Below are positions 8,910-18,137 of a DNA stretch of 64,000 bases, piece after piece; the first letter of the stretch is position 1, and the number at the start of each line of letters is the position of its first letter. The translations under genes and the position numbers were made by a program. The DNA comes from CAVSMC01 sp963798655 (GTDB lineage: Bacteria > Pseudomonadota > Gammaproteobacteria > Burkholderiales > Casimicrobiaceae), in contig CAWCUH010000016.1 of NCBI GenBank assembly GCA_963798655.1, positions 561,431-625,430 on the forward strand. The letters are read 5' to 3'. The notes under the pieces are model-generated. The model had not been told where the DNA came from. It did no database searches and was given only the letters and a program-made list of their open reading frames with translations.

Positions 8910-11182
8910 AAAGCGAACTCTCCGCTCCCCGCGTGATGTGGCTGCTCAACCACGCCACGCTGCGCGAATTCGAGATGCGCCAGCTGCAAGCGCTGGGTGT
9001 GCGCGAGATCTTCCTGCCCAAAAGCTTCCCGTACGACGAAGGGAACCTGAGCGCGAGCATCGACGCCTCCTACGACACGTCGCTATCGTTGTCAAAGGAC
9101 GAGTTGTCGGTGCTGAACGCGGCCGACTGGTACCGTTCGCCTTCGCCGCACGCGTGGGAAATCGCCAATCGGCACTTCGATCTGCTGTTCTTCGCGTTCT
9201 TTCCGCAGCAGATGGAGAGCGTGACCCGGCATTTCAAGGGCGACGCCATCCTTCGCGTGTTCGGGCACGCGCGCGACCAGACGTACAGCCGGCTCCTGTA
9301 CCAGTACCTCGGCGTGGCGGCCGTCGACCGCATTCGCCGCATGGACGATCGTTTCTGGTTCGGCCAGGCGTACGCCCATTTGCACGAGATCGAGGACGAA
9401 TTCATCCGCAGGCGATCCTGTTATCTGCCGCTCGGATTGCGTGACGCCACGATCGAAGATCGCTGGCGCGGCGATGACCCACGGCTGTACTTTGTTTGCC
9501 CACGCATCGGCTCGTCGGGACATTTTCGAACGGTCTACGAAACTTTCAAGAGCGACTTCGAGGGCGTCGACTACGCGATCGGTGGCGCACAGCCGATCGC
9601 CGTCAAGGATCGGCGCGTGCTCGGATACGTGCCATCGGCGGTGCATCGGGAGAACATGCAGCGGTTTCGCGTCATGTATTACCACAGCACGGAACCCAAT
9701 CACGTTCACTATCATCCGTTCGAGGCGATTCGCGTCGGCATGCCGGTCGTCTATCGCTCGGGCGGCATGCTGGACCGTTTGGCGGGTGAACGGTTGCCCG
9801 GTTGTTGCGCCAGCGTGCGGGAGGCGCGCCGCAAAGTGGAACGCATTCTCGCGGGAGACGTCAAGCTGATCGAGCAGCTACGTCGTACGCAGGTACGGCT
9901 GCTCGATCCATTGCGGCCGGAGCGATGCGAGCCGGTGTGGCGCAACAGCTTCGGCCGCCTCCTTGCACGTCGCGCGTGGCGTGCGTCGGCTCCTCGCCCC
10001 GTCGCGCGACCGACGCGACGTGTCGCGGTGCTCGTGCCGTCGTTTGCACGCCCCGCCGATCTGACTTATGCGCGACGGATCGCGATCGCCATGCACGAGG
10101 GCGCGCGCGCCGCGGGCGATGGCGTGCACATCGTTATCGCCGTCGCGGCCGAGTTGACGGAGAACATCGCGCAGGCCTTTGGTCCGTTGCCGCACGGCGT
10201 ATCCGTTCGCACGTTTCGCTGGAACCGCTTGTCGAAGGAAACGGCTGAAATGGCGCTGCGATTCGCCGGCCATCAGGCCAAGCTGCCATGGCCCGAATAC
10301 ATCGTTGCCGACGACGGAATCAATCATCTGCTCGACTGCGACCTGTGGGTTCTCGCGACGGACGAGCTCTCGCTGCCGATTCTGGCATTGAGGCCTTATT
10401 GCGTCGCGGTGTTCGGGTACGCGCAGAGATACATGCCGGGTCTCGGTGTGCACGCCGATGCGTCGTACAGGGAAATCTCGCAGCGAGCAGCAAGCGTTTG
10501 GACCGCATCACACGCCGTCGCCGAGGACGCGGCTCAATACGGCGGAATCGCGCGCGAGCGCATCCGCGTGCTGCCCCCGCCGCCACCGTGGAACGAGCCG
10601 TCGAAGAGCAGCTCTCAGCGCGATACGCGTGCTATCGCCGTCATTTTCGACGGCATACCGGAATTGCGACAGCTGCTCGCGATCGAAGCGCTGCAAGCGT
10701 ATTACCGTCGCTGCAAAGGCACCTTGCCCTGTGTCGCCATCGGCCGTGGACCCGCCTATGTCGGGAAGGACGGCTACTGCCTCGCATCAGGGGTCGTCAC
10801 CGCATTGGAGAGCGACCGCCGATTTCGCGCCCGAGTGACTTGGGATTCGCTGCCGTTTCGCCACCGCAACGGCGGCTATGCACAGGTCGCGGCGGCCCTG
10901 TTCACGGGGTACGCCGACAGCCCCGCGTGCTACGTTGCCGACGCCTTGCGTGCGCGCGTTCCGTTGGTCGCCTCGGTATCGCCGAGTTCGCGCGAATGGA
11001 CGGACGCGTATCCGGGCCTCGTCACGCTTTGCGATGACGACGCGCTTGCGCTCGCGCTGCAAATCAAGGCGAATGAGGAGCATCCGATCGATGCTTTGGC
11101 AGGCGTTTCGCCCCCGGTCGACGCCGACGATTTCCGAAGCCTCGCGGTACGATATTGGGACGCCGTGCGCGAGGCAGTATGA
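8906..11182 (+). CDS. Putative two-domain glycosyltransferase/polysaccharide protein
   Basis: A 758-residue soluble protein starting in an ATGA overlap with the ABC ATPase gene and ending in an ATGA overlap with a GT4-type glycosyltransferase gene. I do not recognise a family with confidence. The N-terminal half (PRVMWLLNHATLREFEMRQL, later NHVHYHPFEAIRVGMPVVYR) has a GT-B-like C-terminal pattern. The second half opens with RRVAVLVPSFARPADLTYARR and ends with a nucleotide-sugar-binding-like stretch (YADSPACYVADALRARVPLV). The arrangement suggests two fused GT-B-like units that assemble the exported glycan. Function inferred from context. Confidence 0.7.
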   Translation: MKSELSAPRVMWLLNHATLREFEMRQLQALGVREIFLPKSFPYDEGNLSASIDASYDTSLSLSKDELSVLNAADWYRSPSPHAWEIANRHFDLLFFAFFPQQMESVTRHFKGDAILRVFGHARDQTYSRLLYQYLGVAAVDRIRRMDDRFWFGQAYAHLHEIEDEFIRRRSCYLPLGLRDATIEDRWRGDDPRLYFVCPRIGSSGHFRTVYETFKSDFEGVDYAIGGAQPIAVKDRRVLGYVPSAVHRENMQRFRVMYYHSTEPNHVHYHPFEAIRVGMPVVYRSGGMLDRLAGERLPGCCASVREARRKVERILAGDVKLIEQLRRTQVRLLDPLRPERCEPVWRNSFGRLLARRAWRASAPRPVARPTRRVAVLVPSFARPADLTYARRIAIAMHEGARAAGDGVHIVIAVAAELTENIAQAFGPLPHGVSVRTFRWNRLSKETAEMALRFAGHQAKLPWPEYIVADDGINHLLDCDLWVLATDELSLPILALRPYCVAVFGYAQRYMPGLGVHADASYREISQRAASVWTASHAVAEDAAQYGGIARERIRVLPPPPPWNEPSKSSSQRDTRAIAVIFDGIPELRQLLAIEALQAYYRRCKGTLPCVAIGRGPAYVGKDGYCLASGVVTALESDRRFRARVTWDSLPFRHRNGGYAQVAAALFTGYADSPACYVADALRARVPLVASVSPSSREWTDAYPGLVTLCDDDALALALQIKANEEHPIDALAGVSPPVDADDFRSLAVRYWDAVREAV

Positions 11183-12888
11183 AAAAGTACGGGATATTCC
11201 TGGCGTATCCACCGACGACAGAGCTGCGCGGCGAAGGGCTTGGACGTCATCTTGCGTATTTGCTCAAGGGCGCGGCCGAACGCGATGGAATTCGGCTCGT
11301 TGTGGCCTGTCCGAGTTGGACCATCGACGGCCTGCAGGCTCTGTGCGAAGAGGAGCAGGTATCACCGGACAGCTTCGAGCTCCTCACGATGCGCTCGTTA
11401 CCGATTTCCCTGCGCGTGCAGGGAGCCGCGAGTTCAGTCATTGCCGCGTATCTCCGCGCCCGCAATCGCGGTCGCGGCCGAACGTCCGCGCGCTGGCGGG
11501 CCGACCGAGCCTGGATGCCGATCGAGCGGTTCTTTGTGTCGACGCGCAATCTTCTCGCATTCCTCCTTGCCAGCGCCGTACTTGCGCCGTTGCTTTTGAT
11601 AGGTGCGGCGTTGGCAGCGAGCCTCGGCGCAGGTACCTCACGCTTGCAGTCGGTGGCCCGGCAGCTTTTGGCACGGGCGCGGTCGAAAGTGCCTGGCGGC
11701 TCGCTTCGGCGCCGACTGTCGACGCTGGTACGCGACCCCGGAGCCGAGCCGTGGGGGCGCCGGCTATACCGCAGCCTGGAAACCGCCGAAGCGGACGCTC
11801 TCGTCGATCTCATCAATCGGCGAGATGATGTGATGGCCTGGTATTGCCCAACGGCTTTCTGGCCTCAATTCAATCGAATCGAGCGCCCTCGACTCATCTG
11901 CGTGCCCGACGTCGTTTTGTCGCGACTGCCGATAAGCTTCGCCGAATCGACGGGTAAGCTCGGGCTTGAGGTCTATCAGAGGATCGGCACGGTCATTCGC
12001 GGTGCGCGTCATCTCGTCACATATAGCGAAGATGTGAAGTGGCAGACGCTCGTACGGGAATTCGACCGCGACCCGGCGTCGGTGCAGGTGATCCGGCATG
12101 GCAACAACGACCTTGGCCCGCAGATCGCGATCAGCGGCACTCCCGATCCGGTTGCCGCGAGCCTGGAATTCTGTCGCGTATTGCTCGCTGATGCGCTGAT
12201 GCGCGCGACCAATCGCGAATACGCAGCGGCGTTCCAGAACCGAGAAATGCGTTTCCTGTTCTGTCCGAACCAGGCGCGGCCGAACAAGAACATGCTGACG
12301 CTCGTGCAGGCCTACGACGAGTTGCTACGCAAGAGGGGCATTCCGCACAAGCTCATCCTCACCGGTGATGCAACCGCGATTCCGCAGGTGCGAGAGTTCG
12401 TCGCTCACCGCGGCCTTGCAAATGACGTCCTGTGCCTGCGCGGGCTCACCGTGCAGCAGCTTGCGGCCTGCTATCGTCTTGCCGACCTCGCGGTCAATCC
12501 TAGCTTGTTCGAAGGCGGCTGCCCGTTCACGCTGACCGAGGCGCTGTCCGTCGGCACGCCGGTCGTCATGGCCCGCATCGCAGTGACCGAGGAGGTCATT
12601 GTCGATCCGACGTTGCGCGAGGCGATGCTGTTCGATCCCTACGATTGGCGCGACATGGCCGATCGTATCACCTGGGCGATCGAGCACCGTCAGGAACTCT
12701 ATGCGATGCAACGCACCTCATGTGCTCCGTTGATCGAGCGTACCTGGACAACGGTGTCCGATGAGTACCTTGCCTTGCTCGAAAAGGTGGCCCTTTCGCA
12801 CGACCCGCCGAGCGACGCAGGGGAAAGCGGCGGAATTCCATCGCATCAAGGCGCGCAAAGAGGGCAATTGCAGGAGAGCGTCGGGTGA
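11179..12888 (+). CDS. GT4-type glycosyltransferase
   Basis: A 569-residue GT-B fold glycosyltransferase. The C-terminal half has the group 1 signature: FLFCPNQARPNKNMLTLVQA, KLILTGD, and NPSLFEGGCPFTLTEALSVGTPVV with the retaining-GT Glu-rich donor site. The N-terminal half has an unusual arginine-rich stretch followed by a hydrophobic segment (AFLLASAVLAPLLLIGAALAA, about residues 127-147) that may anchor it to the membrane. It overlaps the genes on both sides by 4 bp, so it is translationally coupled in the polysaccharide operon. Acceptor and donor are unknown; GDP-perosamine or its N-acetyl form is a candidate donor. Confidence 0.85.
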   Translation: MKKYGIFLAYPPTTELRGEGLGRHLAYLLKGAAERDGIRLVVACPSWTIDGLQALCEEEQVSPDSFELLTMRSLPISLRVQGAASSVIAAYLRARNRGRGRTSARWRADRAWMPIERFFVSTRNLLAFLLASAVLAPLLLIGAALAASLGAGTSRLQSVARQLLARARSKVPGGSLRRRLSTLVRDPGAEPWGRRLYRSLETAEADALVDLINRRDDVMAWYCPTAFWPQFNRIERPRLICVPDVVLSRLPISFAESTGKLGLEVYQRIGTVIRGARHLVTYSEDVKWQTLVREFDRDPASVQVIRHGNNDLGPQIAISGTPDPVAASLEFCRVLLADALMRATNREYAAAFQNREMRFLFCPNQARPNKNMLTLVQAYDELLRKRGIPHKLILTGDATAIPQVREFVAHRGLANDVLCLRGLTVQQLAACYRLADLAVNPSLFEGGCPFTLTEALSVGTPVVMARIAVTEEVIVDPTLREAMLFDPYDWRDMADRITWAIEHRQELYAMQRTSCAPLIERTWTTVSDEYLALLEKVALSHDPPSDAGESGGIPSHQGAQRGQLQESVG

Positions 12889-13508
12889 CCTTTCGCGGGT
12901 TGCTGCTGCTCGGATGTGGGGGCCATGCACGAAGCGTCGCTGACATCGCGCTCGATCTTGGCATTCCCGATCTGTTGTTCGTCGATGCGAATGCCCGCGA
13001 CGGTGAAGTCATCGCAGGATTTCGTGCGGTGCGCGAGTGGCCGACGACGATCGGCGGAGGCTGGGCAGCGTTTCCTGCGGTCGGATCCGCGAGCGGACGC
13101 AAGGCGGTGGTCGAGACGATCCGGCAACGTGGTGCCAGGCTCGCGACGTTGGTCTCTCGCCGCGCTTATGTCGGGCATGCCGCAACAGTTGGGGAGGGGA
13201 CGCTCGTCGCGCACGGTGCTCATGTAGGCCCGTTCGTCCGAATCGGGGTGGGAGCCATCATCAATACTGGCGCGCTGATCGACCACGAGTCGGTGGTCGG
13301 CGACTACACACACATCGCCGTCAACGCCACGATTGCAGGACGTTGTCGCATCGGAGCACGTGCGCTGGTCGGTGCCGGCGCGGTGCTGATCGACGACGTT
13401 TCGATCGCGGACGACGTCACAATCGGCGCCGGCGCCGTGGTGGTCGAGGATGCCGCCATCAGCGGTGTTTACGTCGGAGTGCCCGCGCGGCTGCTCTCGA
13501 GACCGTAA
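12885..13508 (+). CDS. PglD/NeuD/PerB-type sugar O/N-acetyltransferase
   Basis: A 207-residue acetyltransferase. The N-terminal Rossmann-like domain begins with GCGGHARSVADIALDLG. The C-terminal left-handed beta-helix has hexapeptide repeats (VGEGTLVAHGAHV, IGVGAIINTGALIDHESVVG, IGARALVGAGAVLIDDVSIA), and the His in ALIDHESVVG matches the catalytic base of PglD and PerB. GTG at 12885 overlaps the preceding stop (GTGA). With gmd and a perosamine-synthase-like gene in the same operon, the likely reaction is N-acetylation of GDP-perosamine. Other 4-amino sugars are possible. Confidence 0.88.
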   Translation: MTFRGLLLLGCGGHARSVADIALDLGIPDLLFVDANARDGEVIAGFRAVREWPTTIGGGWAAFPAVGSASGRKAVVETIRQRGARLATLVSRRAYVGHAATVGEGTLVAHGAHVGPFVRIGVGAIINTGALIDHESVVGDYTHIAVNATIAGRCRIGARALVGAGAVLIDDVSIADDVTIGAGAVVVEDAAISGVYVGVPARLLSRP

Positions 13509-13543
13509 GGCGCTCGACCGGCGGGCAAGCGGCGCATACCAAC

Positions 13544-15019
13544 GTGAGTGTTCCCTTCTCTCTGCTCTTGTCCACGCCGAACGCGATCTGGCATTTCGAC
13601 GGGTCAACCGAGCGTCTGCACCGGGTGCATGCATCTCTACCCGAGTATTACGGCATCAGCTGGAACGAGCGAGGTGTCGTGCTCTCGCACAGCCTCGACG
13701 ACAACTTGATTTCGTGGACCGACGAGGATTTCCGGTCCGATCGTCGCTTCGGCGTCTGCGTCCAATACGCGTGCGATGGGACGCAACTCATGTCGCCGCG
13801 GTCCATGTTGCATCCGCATCAGCTCGAATGCGTCGACAAGCGAGTTGTCGCCGCAAATACAGGTCGCAACTCGATCACGCTGTGGGATCCGTCAAGCGGT
13901 GGAAGCGGCGACGTGAGCCTGATTGCCTCGCGCTGGGACGGAATGCTGCCGGGCACCATCAGCCTGCACCTAAACTCGGTTCACGTGCAGGACGGTCTCC
14001 TGTATTCGGTAGCGCACAACGGCAATCTGCTGTCGTGCGTCTGGGTCCACCGGTGGCCGGCCATGGATCTGCATGCGGTGTTCTCAACCTCCGCTCGATG
14101 GGCACACAACGCGTGGCACAGTGCCGAATTGGCCGGGCTGCTGATTTGCGATTCCAAGGCCGGACGACTGCTCAGCGTGGACTACAACGAGGCCGTCTGG
14201 TCGACAGCCACGCCCGCCACGATCACGCGTGGCTTGGCCGCAACGGAGAAGTATCTCGTCGTTGGTCTTTCCGAGTTCACGCCGCGAGCCGAACGCAACA
14301 CGTCGAAAGGCGGCTTCGCGCTGATCAATCGCGCGTCATTGCGGACGGAAGTGGAATACTGGTTCGACGGTATCGGGAACGTTCACGAGGTCCGCGTCGT
14401 TTCCGAGGCCGACGCGTGCCACGCCGCAACCACGGCCAAGGCAACGTTGTCGTCTTGGATCGAGGCAGGAATTGGTGCGCAAGCCCACAACGTGGAGCCC
14501 ACGGCGAAGACCGTGCAATCGATTCCCGTGCGCACCCGCGATGCCCGGCCGCTTCCGAAACTGTTGGAGTACGGCGAAGGCTCGGGATTGACTTTCGAAG
14601 TGCTCGCGCCCGGCGTCGCAAGGGTGCGCACGCAGCGTGTCGGAGACTCCAACGTCGTGATCGGATCCCTCTTTCCCGAGGACCTTCAGCCTCGCAGCCT
14701 GCTCAGGGCGCGCGGTTGGTGCACTGTGGAAGAGGTTGGCGGGGAGTCCTATGGAATTCTTCGCGTCTGCTACCGCGATCACGAAGGCGCATTCATGCCG
14801 GAACTTGAGGCTCGATCCAATCCGGTTGGCTTCGCTGAGAATCGACGGCTGTGGTTCGACGTTGCGTGCGTCGCACCCGACGATGCGCGCGTCGCGCGTG
14901 CCGATTTCCTATGGCTGCAGAGCGGAGCGGCCCGGATCTTGCTGAAGGATTGTGAGCTTTCGCTCGTACGCCTGCCCGGCCCGTTGAACCAGTCGAAGGC
15001 GATCGCTACCGCTTTCTAG
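13544..15019 (+). CDS. Uncharacterised beta-propeller-like protein
   Basis: A 491-residue protein with GTG start at 13544, 35 bp after the acetyltransferase gene. I do not recognise a defined family. The first 300 residues show spaced repeats typical of a beta-propeller (LLLSTPNAIWHFD, GVVLSHSLDDNLISW, GLLYSVAHNGNLLSCVW, AGLLICDSKAGRLLSVDYNE, KYLVVGLSEF). The C-terminal part from about residue 340 could be a carbohydrate-binding beta-sandwich (ARVRTQRVGDSNVVIGSLFP). No signal peptide or membrane span. It is the last gene of the polysaccharide operon, so a role in glycan modification or binding is plausible but unproved. Confidence 0.65.
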   Translation: MSVPFSLLLSTPNAIWHFDGSTERLHRVHASLPEYYGISWNERGVVLSHSLDDNLISWTDEDFRSDRRFGVCVQYACDGTQLMSPRSMLHPHQLECVDKRVVAANTGRNSITLWDPSSGGSGDVSLIASRWDGMLPGTISLHLNSVHVQDGLLYSVAHNGNLLSCVWVHRWPAMDLHAVFSTSARWAHNAWHSAELAGLLICDSKAGRLLSVDYNEAVWSTATPATITRGLAATEKYLVVGLSEFTPRAERNTSKGGFALINRASLRTEVEYWFDGIGNVHEVRVVSEADACHAATTAKATLSSWIEAGIGAQAHNVEPTAKTVQSIPVRTRDARPLPKLLEYGEGSGLTFEVLAPGVARVRTQRVGDSNVVIGSLFPEDLQPRSLLRARGWCTVEEVGGESYGILRVCYRDHEGAFMPELEARSNPVGFAENRRLWFDVACVAPDDARVARADFLWLQSGAARILLKDCELSLVRLPGPLNQSKAIATAF

Positions 15020-15194
15020 GGGTACGTCCGAAATGTGCCGAGCGGTCAGTGGACGACCCGTCGTTTCGCGTTAGCTACTTCGCGAAGCCGGTCGGGACAA
15101 CTGGGTGCTCGATTTCACGTGCACGCGCGCTGCCGGGGATCAGCCTTTTGCTCGCGCCTTTGCTAGCTTCGCGCTGCCATCGCGATGCGCCCGC

Positions 15195-17639
15195 TCAATG
15201 AAGGCTCAAGTCCCAGGTGCACGTGACCGTCCCTGCGCGATTCGCGATCGTCGGCACGTCCCCTGCGGCGAGTGGATACACCTGGCTGCCGGAGACTGTC
15301 GTCGCATTGGCCTGGCCCAAAATCGACGGGAAGTCGAACTCGTGGAACGTTTGCGTGGGCATCCCGACGTACGACATGCTGAAGAAATTCGCGGTGCGAT
15401 CGAAGGAGGGCACGTTCGCTGGCGACGTGAATCCCATCTGCATGTTCGTCGACGTGTTGATGGTCCACTGCCCCTGACACCACGAGCCTTTCGCGACGAA
15501 GAACGTGGGGATGTTATTGCCGACCTGCGGACCGCCGACGTACCAATCGTGCGTTTCGTCGGGAACGCTATTGCCGGAAGGGCAGTTGATGCCGGTGACG
15601 CTCGTGCCCTGCGTGAGCTTCTTCGAGCACGAGATATGCCCCGTCCAGCCTGGCGGAAGCCGACGAAGCGCGTGCGTCAGCGGAACGTAGCCGGACGCGG
15701 TCGAGATGACCGCCGCCGCCGATGACCGCGCCGGTCATGCTGAGCAGATAAATCCAGTATTGCGTGGGCGCGACCGCGTTCTGCCACAGCAGGTCGAGAC
15801 CCTGCGAATTGTCGAAGTCGCCGATGCCGACGAGCGACCATCCCGGCGCGGCGATCGGCACGCAACGGACGTCGTGACTGCGGCGCCGTTCATGATGTAC
15901 ACCCAGCGCGACGCGGTCCCGTTCTCCCACACGATGTCCGCCTTGCCGTCGCGATTCAGATCGCCGATCCATGTGGGGAGATACCCGGGCCCGACGAGAA
16001 CGTAGCCGCCGCCAATCACTGCCGCGGCGTTGCTGAGCAGATGGATCCAGTAGGAGCTCGGACTGGCGATATTCCTCCACAGCAGATCTGCGCCGTTGAG
16101 CCCGTCGAAGTTGCCGACCGCCGCGATCTCCCAACCCGGCGCAGCGGCGGGCACGGGCGCCGAGCCGGCGATGGCTGAGCCGTTCATGAAGAAGAACCAG
16201 CGGGAGGAGGTGCCGTTCTCCCACAGGATGTCGTCCTTGCCGTCGCCGTTGAAGTCCGCGATATACGTGGGCCGGTAGCCCGGCGCGACGGTCAACGGTC
16301 CTCCGCCGATGATGCTCGCGCCGTTCATCAGATAGATCCAGTATTGCGACGGACTCGCCGTGTTCGACCACAGCAGGTCGGCCGTGCCGCTGCCGTCAAA
16401 GTCCCCGATGCCCGCGAGCACCCAGCCGGGGGCCGCACCCGGCAGCGGCGCGGTGCTCTGCACGGCAACGCCGTTCATGTTGAACAGCCAGTGGACGCCG
16501 AGGCTGTTTTCGAAGACGATGTCCGACTTCAAATCGCCGCCGAAATCGGTTTTCGATCTCGGCAGCGCGGGGCGATACAGCTCGGCGACCTTGCTGGTGC
16601 CGAACCCGCCGTCGGGCGCGACGAGAATCGCGCCGGAAGCGAGAGTGATCAGGGCCTCGTACGCGTGCGGTGCCGCCGCGTACGCCGACAATCTCCAGAC
16701 GTTTGCAATCGGATCGTAGATCTCGGCGCTGCTCGGCGTGTTGCCGCCGACGGCGACCGCCTGACCGTCGGCCTGCAAAGCGGCCGTGTGCGCAACGTGT
16801 ACCGCCTGCATGTTCGCGGTATAGGTCCAGATGTCGGCCAGCGGGTCGTAAAGCTCGCCGCTTCGCAGCGTGCCGCTCGCGCTGTTGATGCCGCCCGACA
16901 CCAGCAACTTGCCGTTTAGGAGCAAGACGCTCGCGAAGTGCGAGCGGCTCACGTTCATGCCCGATACCGGCGTCCATGTGCCCATCGCCGGGTCGTACAG
17001 ATTGGCGCTCGAGAGGTACGCATCGGTGTCGGAAAGACCGCCAACGACAAGCACCTTGCCGTTGCCCATCAGGGCAGCCTGATGCACGCGGCGCTTTCCC
17101 GCGAACGATCCGGTCGGGCTCATGGTGTTGCTCGTCGGGTCGTACAACTCGGCCGTATCGAGCGTCGAGAACGACGACAGCGACGACGTGCCGCCTGCGA
17201 GGAGAACCTTGCCGCTGTTCAGACGTGTCGCGGTCTGGAACCACCGCGCCGTCGACATGTTCGGTCCGGCCGTCCACGCATTCGTCGCCGGGTCGTAGAG
17301 CTCGGTGAGCGCTGTCGGCTGACCCGCAACCAGGCCGCCGCTCACCAGCACCTTGCCGTTCGCCAGCGCGGTGGCGACCGACCCGGTCCGGTTGGACGAT
17401 GGGCTCGCGGCCGCAGTCCACGCCCCCGTTGCCGGATCGTACAGTTCTGCCGTTCCGTTGCCGACGATCAGCACCTTGCCGCTGTTCAGCAACGCGAGTC
17501 CCGGCGCGACTCGGCCCGACGCGGTGGAGCCGGTCGCGACGAACACGCCCGAGCCAGCCGCACTCCAAGCGGGAAGCACGGCGCCCGCGGCCGCGACCAG
17601 TGCTGCGACGAAACCCATTGCACGCGCCGAGCGGATCAT
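15195..17639 (-). pseudogene. Secreted kelch/FG-GAP repeat protein, two frameshifts
   Basis: About 814 residues if joined. A signal peptide (FVAALVAAAGAVLPAWSAAG) precedes kelch repeats built on GKVLVSGG and ELYDPATNAWT units (residues about 45-360). FG-GAP/VCBS repeats follow, of the form GDFDGSGTADLLWSNTASPSQYWIYLMNG. Near 15862 the frame shifts to APGWSLVGIGDFDNSQGLDL, and near 15715 it shifts back to SGYVPLTHALRRLPPGWTGH, ending with a Cys-containing domain (GTVTCTWDLSLH). Total length is a multiple of three, so the indels compensate. It is divergent from the CadC-like regulator. Probably extracellular and carbohydrate- or surface-binding; a sequencing artefact is possible. Confidence 0.82.
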
Positions 17640-18137
17640 GACGTGCTCTCCCTGGAATCGCCGTCGTCAGGATGCGAAGACACGAGGACGTCGCCGTTCA
17701 AATGGTCCACCACACCCAGCAAGAAACGGCACCGAGATCGTCGTCGCATCGAAGGGCCTTCCGGCGCGGGCCAATGGGGCCGCGACGACCAGGCTGGGCG
17801 GGAGCCTTTGAGCGTAAGCGCGCTGACTCCCGGGATCGTCGCGCCGACGGCCAGACCGCTCGCGAGTTCGAGCGATCGCCACAACAGCCGCATAATCACT
17901 CCTCCCCTTGGTTCGCCGGATCGCGCGCGCCCACCTCGCGTGCAAGACTGCTCGCGTCACCACCATGCACAACGCATATGCACGGGTGGGAATCCACGCC
18001 GAGTGGTCGCTGGGTTCTTGTCCGTCGGTGATCTTAGGTGGCGAGCGCGCCGGCGTCCCGAAATGTGACGAAAGCCCCGCCGAAATTCGACTAAAATCAC
18101 TGCCTCGGCGGGATCGTCGGCACCAAGAAGGGTTGCG
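17640..18137. other. Divergent intergenic region
   Basis: About 500 bp between the kelch protein gene and the divergent regulator. I see no convincing gene: a minus-strand frame (17636-17899) lacks a recognisable domain. CTAAAAT near 18090 could be a -10 for the regulator but has no good -35. The region probably holds both promoters. Confidence 0.5.

Noticed and set aside
17636..17899. 87-codon minus-strand frame upstream of the kelch gene
   Set aside because: No domain, weak start, overlaps the likely promoter region; not convincing.
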